Positions 24,525-36,500 of a DNA stretch of 40,417 nucleotides are shown in pieces. Origin of the DNA: Clostridia bacterium. Lineage in GTDB: Bacteria; Bacillota; Clostridia; Oscillospirales; CAG-272. A model generated the notes under the pieces. It had not been told where the DNA came from and did not search any database. It saw nothing but the letters and a program-made list of their open reading frames with translations. The position numbers and the translations under genes were made by a program. The stretch spans positions 1 through 40,417 of the forward strand of contig JAFTBN010000036.1 in assembly GCA_017455185.1 (NCBI GenBank). Direction: 5' to 3'. The first letter of the stretch is position 1. Each line of letters opens with the position of its first letter.

Positions 24525-27500
24525 ATGAAAAAAATCAAGGAATACGGGCGTCGGCTGCTCAGTCTGCTTCTGGCGGTCATCATGATCGTGCCGACTGTTT
24601 CCATGTCTGTTTTTGCGGATGACAACGGCAAACAAACAAATCCCGTCGGGATCAACTCCGGCGTGAAAGGATTGGGTTCGACAGCGTTCGTTGCGCCGGT
24701 TTCTTCGCTTACGGCGGGCGCCTATCAGATCAAAATAGGCGGCAACGGCTCCGTCAGCGCGGAAGCGGTGACAAGCGCGCAATGGGCGAGCACATCTGAT
24801 TCCGGCGTGAAGTTCTTCTATTATCTGGCGGACGCCGGAGGAACGGTTTTTACCAACAACGCATATTCCGGCGGCACCGCGCTTCCGCCTGAGTTCGGCA
24901 CGGTATCGTATTGCTTTGTTTATTACGACAAAAACCCGGCGACGGAAGGCAAATATCTTTCCAACGTCGTGCCGGTCGGCATGACGCAGTCCGCGTGGCT
25001 GACCGCTTTGTCGGATTATGAGAAGGATCCCTCTCATCTGAATAACGGATCGGTGGATTATACCGAACTGTTTCAGTCACAGCTGACCTGGGTCAGCGCG
25101 TCGAACAGCACGCTTCCGCTCGCCTGTTCGCTGGGCGGAGAGGGTTCGATCGTGTATGAACCGCACTACTATTCCGTATTCGTCCGATTCGAGTCCGAAG
25201 GGATGACTCCCTTCATCAGCACCGATAACAGCGTCGTCTACGTTCATGACGGTTCGTCAGGCGGAACGGGAGAAGGCGGGACCGGTCCTTCCGCCGGCTT
25301 TGCCGCGCCCGCGTCGTCTGTACTTGCGACGCCCTACAGAACAGGCGACGGCTCCACCGTCGCTGTCAGCGACGTGGAGCTGACAAACCATGCCGATCCC
25401 GGCGTTTATTTCTACTATACCGCGGTCGACTCCCTTGGTTCCTCTTTCGGCGGAGCTCCGTGGAACACTCCTCTGGGCGAACAGGACGGCGAGATCCAGT
25501 ATCTTTTCGTTTACGCCGACTCGCTTCCTCAGAACAGAACGATCCGTTCCTTCACTCCGGTAGGCATGTCTCCCACCGCCTGGCAGACGGCGATCGCAAA
25601 CTATGAAGAAGGGCTGATCGGTTCCGGCGGCGGAGTCGCCGGAACCGGAGGAGCCATAGCGTTTGACTATTCGGATCTGCTGGCAGCGCTTGACTGGACC
25701 TCCTGCTCCTCTTCGGTTATGCACCTTGCCGTCTATTCCGACGAAGAGGTGTTCGGAACGCCATCCGGCGACGGAAGCCTGCACTATTCCGACCGTTATT
25801 ACAGCGTGTTCGTACGCTGGGTCAAAAACGACGACGCCGTTTACGATACGACGGGCAGCGGTACGGTCTATTTCCACGAAAAGGCGCCGGACGTCATCAC
25901 CGCTCCGGTCGTAAACGCTTCCGCAAATGCAAAACTGACCTCCTCGGGTCAGGCTCCGCAGGGCGGGACCGTCATATTGCCGAGGACACCGTCCGAGACG
26001 GGAGTTGAATTCCGCTATTCCGTCACCGACGCCGGTAATATCGTCTGGTCCGACGTTCCCGGTGCAAACTATCATCCGCTCGACGGCTCTTCTGCCGTCG
26101 TTGAATATCTGTGGACGTATACCGACGGCAGCTATGGTCTGACGCCTATAGGCATGAACGCGTCTGTCTGGCAGACCACGGTCAACGATTACGAAAACAA
26201 CTGGTATGAGCAGAATCCCAGAACGCCGGTCGATTATTCCGATCTCATTATCGATCTGCCCGGCTGGACGACGGATCCCGTTCTTCCGCTTTTCGACGAT
26301 GAGGACGTCTACGGCGCCGGAAGCGGCACTCCGGGACAGTATACGCCGCGCTATTACGGCTGTATGGTCCGGGTGCGTTTCACCGACGGCTCGGGTTACC
26401 GCAAGGCGTTCCATTACGCTTCCGGGACCGTGTATATCAAATACGGCAACCCCGGCGAGCTCAATCCTCCTCTTCATATCCATTCCATCGAACCCAAGGT
26501 GTACGACTCTTCAAACTATACCTGGTCTGTCCCCTCGTCAAAAGCGGTGGCCACCATCGACGAGTATACGCCGGTATACTATGCGTACGATCTGACCGAC
26601 GATCTCGGGCAGCGTCACGCATACCCGTCCGGGTCCTATACAGCCGTCCCGTATCCCGCGACGGTCAGCTACCTGTGGACGTGGATCGACGAGACCCAGG
26701 TCACGTGGCCCCGCGCCGCCATGATCCCGGTCGGTATGACCGCCGAGGCGTGGAACGGCATGACGGCAGGGAAGAGCGAATTCGAGGTAAAGCAGATCCT
26801 TGCGGCGCTTCCCGGCTGGACGACAGATCCGAGACTTCCGATCTTCTCCGACGGTGAGCGCGACGGCGCGTCTTCCGCCGACACCTACTCCCCGATGTAT
26901 TACGGCTGCTACGTAAAGGTCTCCGTCCCGGGCTTTAACGACACGTATTTTCTTGACGCGCGCACGGTACGGATTGCTCCCTATACTCCTACTACCGTGG
27001 CGCCGACGATCAGGGGAAGAGTCTACAACGTCAACGAAAGCCATCCCTCCTATACCGACGTGGTGCTCAGCTTCACCGTCGTCGCCGCGGGCGACGTGAC
27101 ATACCAGTGGTACGAGTGCGAAAGTGAAAGCGACACCGTCGGTGTACCGATCCCCGGCGCTGCGAATCACACCTACCGGGTAGATTTCGGCAGTGAGGTC
27201 TTCCACCGGTATATCTATATGAAGTGCTCCTACGTCACGCCGTCCGGCACTCCCGTCGTATGGCAGACAAATACCGCGCACTTCGGGCTGACAAACGCGC
27301 CTGTCGCTTCTGTCACAGCTTACGCCGGACAGAACTACTACGGCGGCGGAGGAAACGAGAATTATATCGGCGTCAACTACTATGGCGGCCATTACACCGG
27401 TCTGTGGCGTCCCGCCGCTTATCAGTCCGATCACAACCACTATCAGATCCTCGGCGCGTCGGGTATGCTTTCGGGTAAAGTGAATATTTCCGGCGAGTGC

Positions 27501-30500
27501 AGTTATATGGAACTGCAATGGTACGCGGGCGACAGCGAGAACGATATCAGCGTTCCTCTCGGCACCCGGAAGACCGTAAACGACCCCTGCAAATCTATGT
27601 ACTGCGACAACGAGTATCACCAGTACGGCGCTACCATTGAGAGCACCTGCCTGCTGGGAATCGATATCGAATGCCCGTCAGGCGAGGTCGGAACGAAATA
27701 CTACCGCGTTGAATGCCTGTGCGTCAACGAGGACGGCGAATCCTTTACCAGTTACAGCGATCCCGTCTGCGTGGTGACGTGGCCGGCCTCCCGCCGCGAC
27801 GATCTGTTCACCGTAACCCCGGAAGGCGAGGTGAACCGGTATCTCGGCTTTGAGACCGAGCTTGTCATCCCGTCGGTCATAAGCGGCGTTCCGGTCACGA
27901 AGATCGGCTGCTTCAACGACTTCATCACCATCTCCGGTCCGCAGAGGATCGTCATCCCCGAGGGCGTGACCGAGATCGCGGACAAAGCTTTCTACGGGCT
28001 TGTTTCCCTGACCGACGTCGTCCTGCCTTCAACGCTGAAATCGATTGGGAAGAAAGCTTTCTGGCGCTGCGGACTTGCGTCTCTTACGATCCCCGACGGC
28101 GTGGAGGTCATCCATATGGAAGCCTTCATGGAGGCGTTCGTCAACACCGCCGAGGTCGTCGTCAAATCGGACGGCGTTCTCATCAACCGAGGCGCGTTTG
28201 CCGGCGCGAAAATGAAGAAATTCATTTTGGATATGTCGGTTTCCCCCACGCTCGGCGCCATGGTCGACGTCCCGAGCGTGATCAACGGGGATTCATACCG
28301 CGGCTCCTTCGACGGCTGCGAAAATCTGTACTACTTCGCGTTCCCGGAGAACTGCTCCGTGATCGTGAACGAGCAGTGGCCGTCTATGATGCTATACAAC
28401 TGTCCGAATCTCGTCTGGATAGAAAACCCACAGAACAACGACTTTACAAATCATCCCGGCGCACGGGCTCCGGGTATCGACTCCTGCCTGGCGAAATGTC
28501 TGATCTACGAGAACGCGGTACGCTTCGGCGACTGGATCTGCGTTCCGGATTACAATATCATCGACGATCCGAATCCGGAAAACTACTACTGGCCTTCGCT
28601 TTCAAGCACACCGAACAACGGCTGGTGCGTGGTGAAAAAGCTATACAGCACCGAGACCGTCGTCACCCTGCCGTCCGAACTGGGCGGCAAACCGGTGACC
28701 GGCTGGGGCGGCGGGCTCCATTACGCCGGCGGCGGCCGTGTCATGGACAACCGGGTGTATCTGAACATGACGAGCGGCATACTGGAAAGAGCCTACTGGC
28801 ACGTGGATCTGACCGACAGTCCCGAAACGATCACCCGGGTCATACTGCCGTCCACGCTCCGCAACATCAGCGAAAACTGCTGCGTGGGCTACACCTCCCT
28901 TGTTTCGGTCAATTTCGAGGACTGCCCGCATCTGAAAAAGATAGGAAATTCGGCGTTTGAGAACACGCCTCTTTCCGGCTCGGTGACCGTTCCCGGCACG
29001 CACGTATGCTATATCGGTCTCTCCGCGTTCCAGGGCACCGCGATCACCGAAGCGCATCTTGAAAACGCGGTTCTGTTCCCGAACGCTTTCACCTTCTGCC
29101 TCGACCTTGAAACGGTGACGGGAAACTGGAGAACGTCAACCATCCACAGTATCCCGACGCTCAGCAATTATATTTCCAACGCCAATTCCAGCGAGTTCTA
29201 CGCTTATTTCTGGCTTGTCCCGGCATTGCAGGGCGCCTTCAACTGGTATTGCTGCGGCAGTACCGTCATCACCGACGAGAACGCGGATTATTACAATTCC
29301 CTTAACCTCTGGAACGGCGGCGACGGCGTTTACCGTATGTACAAGACCGGCAAATACTGGTATTCCGGAGCGCCGGACGACGCCACCCTCCGGGTCTATA
29401 TCGGCTTTGACGATACCGAGATCGTGTTTCCCGAAATGATCTACAATACGGATCAGAAGCAGGCGTATCATATCAAAACCGTCCGGATCGACGACAGCGA
29501 TATGAAGAATCTCTATACGCTCACGGTCCGGTCCGGAGTAGAGGTGCTCGACTGCACTCTCGGCCGCGTCACGGAGGTAACTCTTTCCGAGGGACTGCGC
29601 GATTTCAAAGGGTCGTTTTGCATGAGCGGTTATCTGACCGAACTCTATATTCCTTCCACCGTTGAAACCGTCGCGGACTTTGCGCTCGGCGGCTCTCAGA
29701 GCTATGAGATGAACTGGCCTCAGGCGAAGAACAGCATTGAGCGTATCGTTTTCGCGCCGGATTCGCAGTGCAAAACCATTGGGACTTCCGCTTTCAGCGG
29801 TATGAGCGTTCTGACCGAGTTGGTCCTGCCGGATCATCTCGAAGTCATCGGCCGTTCCTCCGTCTCCTACACCGACAGCCTTTCCTCGGTCGCGATCCCC
29901 GATACCGTACGCGAAATCGGAGCTTACGCCTTCGCAGGGTCCGGGATCGAAAGCATCACGCTTCCGCCCGACGTCACCGTTATAGAAGAATATGCGTTCG
30001 AACGCTGCGGAAATCTTGCTTCCGTGGTTTTCCCCTCGTCGCTTGTGTCCATCGGTGAGCGCGCTTTTTCACGGTGCGTATCCCTTACGGACGTGACGCT
30101 TCCGGACAGCGTCACCGTGCTCGGCCTGGGAGCGTTTGAGCGCTGTTCGTCGCTTGCCGTCGTCATGCTTTCCGATCAGATCAAGGTGATCCCGTGGGAT
30201 TGCTTCATCGACTGCGAAGCGCTTGAGACAGTTCATCTTCCGGCAAACTGCGAGGAGATCGACGACGGCGCGTTCCAGCGCTGCGAAGCTCTGACCGAAA
30301 TCACGATCCCCTTCGGAGTCGTCCGGATCGGCATGCTCGCCTTCTACCGTACCGGCATCACGTCTTTGGATATTCCGGCGTCGGTCGATCATCTCGGCAG
30401 CTCTTTTGCGGGAAATTCCGACTCCCTTTCCGAAAACTGGCCGGAGGTGTATTTTGACTCACATTCCTCTCATCTGCCCGTCTTTGAACCCGAACTGACC

Positions 30501-33500
30501 GCGGGCGGCGCCGGCGATCAGTCGATCAGGCGCATTTACTGCCACGGGGTTTCCGGCGCGTATTCTCTGGCGCAGCGGATCAGCGTTCCGCGCACCGCCT
30601 ACAATATGCCGGAACAGTATGACGTTTACCGTCTTATCCGGATCCTCGACAGTGAGTCGAATCAGGTCTCTTCCGCCGACGTTCTTGAAATCAGGTGGTA
30701 CGACGAGGATACCGGCGAATGGATCTTTACCGGCAGATCGGTCGAGCTTCCTTCCGATCTTGCCCGCATCGACCACACCGTGCGCTGCGACGTGACCTTC
30801 ACGGACGAATACATACTGAAGGCCGTCACCGAGCGGAACGTAAGCTATACTTTCCTTCCGGGAACAAAGCAGATCAATATCCATCTCAACGCGCGCAAGG
30901 ACGTTACGATCCGCTTTGCGCCGCCGGCGTATTACGGAACGAGCTTCCTGCTGACGATAAAGCGTCCCGACGGGAACAAGTACTATTCGGTTACCAACAG
31001 CAGCCATGAGTACAACGGAACGGAAGTTCCGACCGTTGAGATCCAGACTCCGTGGTTCCCGGTCACGCTGACCGTCATGGCGGAAAACTTCGACACGCTG
31101 GAGCTTGAGAACGTCGAGGGCGAATTGGCCGCCGCTTCGGGTGAAGAGCGCGATCTGGGCGTCATAACCTTGAACCCGAACGGTCCGCTGCTCCATTATC
31201 GGGTAAGCTATCACGAGCCCGGCGAGACGGAAACGATCGATGTTTTCGACCCGTTCCCAGGCACGTATCGGCTCTATAACGTGACGCAGAACAAGGATAT
31301 CACCCCTTATATGAGCTTTGAATGGGGTACGTTCATCACGATCGTCAACGAAGCGGCTGATCCCGGAGATCAGCTGAGATTCACGCATACGCCTGCGAGC
31401 GCAACCCAGGATTACGCAATGGAGCCCGTCGAGTTCACCGTTCCCTGGGCTGACGGAAGCGGGGAACTGCAGACGGCGCGTCTGAAGAGAGGCGTCGTAA
31501 GAGTGACCGGAAATTACTCTTATGGATACCTGTTCGCGCCTGACGGCAAACTTGTCAAAAAAGGGAAGATGACCTATTCGGTCCTGCCCGGCATCTATCG
31601 TCTGGTCGGCTTGCGGAACAATCTGTCGGTCTCCGTCTCGGATTACAGCCAGATAGCCGATTTCGCGCTTCCCGCGGAAGCTCTGTCCGATATGGCGGTC
31701 ACCGTTACGTCGGGTGAATCGGTTGAGATCGCCATACCGCAGCTTGCGCCGGTCACGCTCCCGTCTTTCAAAATCAGCGCTTCCTCCGACAGAAGGGGAG
31801 CGAGCGGAGAATACGTCCCCGTGACGGTCAGATTCAGCTTTGACGACTCGCTTGCGCAGCTGGCTAAGTACGTCAAAGTAAGCTGCAGCTCCGGGGATCC
31901 GGCAAAAGCGTTTCTCAACGTCGACGGCGCATACGCGTGGCCGGCCGGAGAAACGCAGGTCGGGAACGTCCAGGCGGCGCCCGGCGAGTTGATGATCCGG
32001 GTTGACTCCCTCGAAGGATCGCTCATCGTCTACGTAATGAATGAGGAATGGTGTAACATTCAGCTTCGGGCAGGGGTCTATTCGTCAGGCATCAAAATGA
32101 TCAAGACGCCCGCGCTCGAAGGAGATCTTTCGGAATGGAAAGTAGACGATCTTCCTTCCACGGTTTCCGCCGGCGCCGACCGGATCGGGATCAATGTATA
32201 TCACCCGAAAAACGTGAGCGACCACTATTTCCGCGCATACAAAAACGGACAGCTGATCGAAGAGTATCCCGGCTGCGGCTACACTGCGGTGATCCGGGGC
32301 GTTATTCCCGCCGGTACGGTCACTGTACCGCTCCCGGCAGAGAATCCGGAAAACAAGCTGAGCGTGGTCAAATATGACTTCACGGTCAGCACGTGCTCCG
32401 ACGATCCGGCGATCTTCCGATTCGGCGCGATCATGTTCGACGAAGGTGCGGACGAAACGAATACGCGCGTCTTCCATACGCAGACGGTCACCTATTTGCC
32501 TGAGGCCGTCCCGATGCCGAGCGCCGTAAAGCTGAAAATAAACTGCACCAACAACAACGCCGTAAACGGACATACCTATTCTTCAGGCACGGTATTCCTT
32601 GACTTCAGCGAAAAGGATATTCCGCTTAAGTACGTCTTCTATAACGAGCACTACTGGTCGATTTCCGAAAAAACAAGCGGCTATATAAACAACGACGGGA
32701 TTCTGACCGAGGATATGATCTACGATTTTTCGCTTACCGTGCTCCATCCCGAAAAACTCGTCGACGATACCGTGCTGCTTACCGTGTTCTGCGGCGAGAC
32801 GTCGGAGGATCCGTACTTTACCGTCACGCTGCATGATAACGAGCTAACGGGTACGTTTGACGGTCAGCTCGTGCTGGAGGGCGGTCTGTACACGCTCGAT
32901 CAACTTCCCGCTTATTTCGATATCGATCTGATTTGCGACGCCGGGGATCTCGAAGGGATAACCGCGGATACCGACGGCGCGGCGTCTGGATCGATCGCGC
33001 AGGCGGAGGAATGGTTAAGCGCCGTAAAAGAGCAGATGAAGCTTGACGCAAAGGCGTATGCTTCCGTCGATTCCGCCGAACTGATCGAAAAGCTGGACTC
33101 GGTGATGCCTTCCGGGGTAAACCGAGAGGAGATACTCGCCACCGCGCAGACCCTCTGCGATTATCAGAACGTCATGGCAAGTTATTACAACAGCATGATG
33201 GAGCAGCTGACGCAGACCGTTGAAAACGACAGTCTGTATCAGGCGGTCCAAAGCAGCGGATTCATCGATCCCGCCCTGTTCGGCGACGATCAGAGTCAGT
33301 TCGAACTCTATAAAGACGTTATCCTTGATCCCGATCAGCTGATCGCAAACGGTTTTAAGCGTTATTCCGGAAAGGAAAACGACTACTATATCCTGCAGCA
33401 TGAAAAGGGAGGCGCGTTCTACGATCCCGTTTCCATGCAGCTGCAGGTGAACTCGTACGACAAAAACGATCCCCTCGTGATCAACCTCAATTTCTCAAAG

Positions 33501-36500
33501 GGCAAATTCTCGAAGGGCAAGATTCCGGCGTTGAAGTCGCTGACAAAGGCGGGCCTCGGCTACCACAAATGGTACACCTTCAACGAAGAGATCATCGGCT
33601 GGGGAGACGCCGCCGGCTGGCTGCGCTGGGCGCTTGAAAACGAGAAAGCGTATTACGATCAGAAATTCGGCTCTTCCTGCATCACGCTGGACGGTTATAT
33701 TAACCGGATCTATCAGCTGGCGAGTACGATCAAGATGTTTCTGGATCTGCAGACCGAAACGGTCAATGATTTTCTGGGCAGGCTTGACGACGCCAAGAAC
33801 AAGAATTTCAAGAACGTCTTCAACCTTCTGCCCGAAGACTACAAAGAGTCTTCCGCTTTTGCGATGCAGGCGAAAAACGGATTTATGGGCGAAAGCGCGG
33901 AGAAGTACGCCGAGATGCTGAAAAAAGCGAGCGACAAGCTCGACAGTATCATGAAAAAGCTCTACGGGTTCCGCGAAAAGCTGAGCGGCTTCTTCGAAAA
34001 TGCGGTAAGCCAGAAAAAGACGCTCGGAAAAGTGGCAGAACTCTGCTCGGATATCCGGAAATCCAAAGTCGCGGACTTCGCCAAAGGCGCCGCCTCCGGC
34101 TTCGGAGCGTTTATGGTCTTCCTGGACGTTGTAAGCGGCGTTACGACGATCGTCGACGCTTACGATACGTATCTGAGCAAGATCAACGGCAACCTGTACA
34201 ATCAGTTCGAATGGGCTGTCAGAAGACTCGAGGCGACTCCGAAGGGGCCCGCCCCGGGAGAATACTACGAACAGTATAAGACGTGCGTGCGGGCTTGCTT
34301 CGACTATGCTTATACGCTCAACACTCTGCGCGGGTATTATACCGCCGCCTACTATAAAGAGGTCGTTTCCTTCGTCATCACTCTGGCGGCTGACTTTATC
34401 GGCGCCGTCAATCCGGAGTTCGGTCTCGCTACGGGAATCTGCAACTGGTCTCTCGGCAACGTCGCGGAGATCTTCACCAAGGGCGCCGCAGGGGCGTACG
34501 AGGTGACCGCCGACAGAATGGAAGCGATCGTGGAGAAAACCTGTATCGGGGAAAAGGAACACGATGACGACAGCCACAGCGGAAGCAGCACAAGCAGTAG
34601 CGGAAGCGGAAAAACCGGAGGTGGCGGGCGTCATCCCATCAGAAGCAATCCCCTCATCGACCCGGCAGGGTACGTGTACGAGGCAGTCGCCTCCAACCGT
34701 ATCGAAGGCGCTGTCGTGACCTGCTACTATAAAGGCGCCGGCGGCGAGCTGCTGGTCTGGAACGCTTCTGAAGCGGAGCAGGAAAATCCGCTCTTCACCG
34801 ATGAATACGGCGAATACCAGTGGTTCGTTCCCATCGGCGACTGGAAGATCGTCGCCGAGAAAGACGGATATATTACGGCGGACAGCGGAAACGATCCCGC
34901 TTCCGTGGACGGGTGGCTGCCCGTTCCTCCTCCGCAGATGGAAGTCTATATTCCCATGATCTCCACCGCGCTTCCCGCCGTGGAGAGCGTTCAGGCGGGC
35001 GCGGACTATATTCGCATCGAATTCAGCCAGTACATGGATATCAATCAACTGACCTTTGGAAGCGGACTTGTGACCGTGACCGACAACGGCGTTCCGGTCG
35101 AGCTGGACTATACGTTTACAGACCGCGAGGTTTCCCCGACGGACAGCCTTAAATATTACGGCAGGATCCTGACCGTATCGAGGCACGACGGAAAGAAATT
35201 CAGCGGAGACAAATTGAAGGTCTTCGTCAGCAAAGACTTCCGCAACTACGCCGGAAACAAAATGGCTGAAAGCTTTGAGAGCGGAACGCTTACGGCCGGA
35301 CAGATTGCCGGAACGCTCAGCCATTCGTATCCGAACCGCTTCGCAGGCAGCGTCGGCGAGGAAGCGGACATCGTACTTCAGCTTCGTGACACCGAGGGCA
35401 ACCCGATGGCGAACGCCGTCGTATACGTGCAGAAGCACACGGATACCCTGACTCTTCCGATGTCGGTTATCACCGACAAGGACGGCAGAGCCGTGTTCCA
35501 CACCACCGTGACGAGCTCCGGTTACGATACGCTCACCTTTACCAGCGGCGACGCGGCCGTCGAACTTGATACCTACGTTAACCCCATCGGTACCGTGAAG
35601 CCTGCAAAGCCCTCCGCCAACCTTTCCGATTTTGAATCGGTGGAAAGCGGCGCAAAGCTGATCCTCTCCTGCGCGACGGACGGCGCGGTCATTCGCTACA
35701 CGGTAAACGGCGCCTGCCCCTGCGATGAAGACGCGCTCGTGTACGACGGACCGATCACGATTACGGAGGATACCTTCGTGCGCATCGCCGCGTGGAGCGA
35801 GACCGGAGGATACAGTGAGAGGCTGAATCTGCACATTCTTTGCGAAAAAGCACCCGAACTTTCGTTCCACGGCGCGTCGCTGACGCTGCAGAACAACCTG
35901 AAGGTCAATTTCTACGTGGCAAAAGATCCGATCGTTGCCGCCGGCTTCACCGGTCTTTACGCGGTGTTCGAAATGAACGGCAAAGAGATCACGGTAAACG
36001 AGTACGCCGAGGTCACGTCCGACGACGTCGATTACTACGTATTCAGCTTCGGCAATATCGCGCCGGATCTTATGAACGATACCATCCGTGCGTCGCTTCA
36101 CGGCACAAAGGGCGGAAAGGCATGTTCCGGCGAGAAGCTGACGTACAGCGTGGCGACGTACTGCTATTCCAAGCTCGGCAAAACGGACGACGCAAAGCTC
36201 CGCACCCTGCTTGTGGACCTTCTGAATTACGGCGCGGCGTCGCAGATCTACACCGGTCATAACACCGACGAGCTCGTGAACGCCGACCTTACCGCCGAAC
36301 AGCTCGGCTGGGGCACGAACTCCGATCCTGTATTGACATCCGTCACCAACACAAAGTACGGCACGGTGGAGGATCCATCGGTCAACTGGGCGGGAGTTTC
36401 TCTCAGACTGAACGACGCCGTCACGATGCAGTTCGCGTTCAGGACGGACAATACCGAGGGCGTTACCGTAAGGATCGAAAACGGAAGCGGCGCGCTCCTC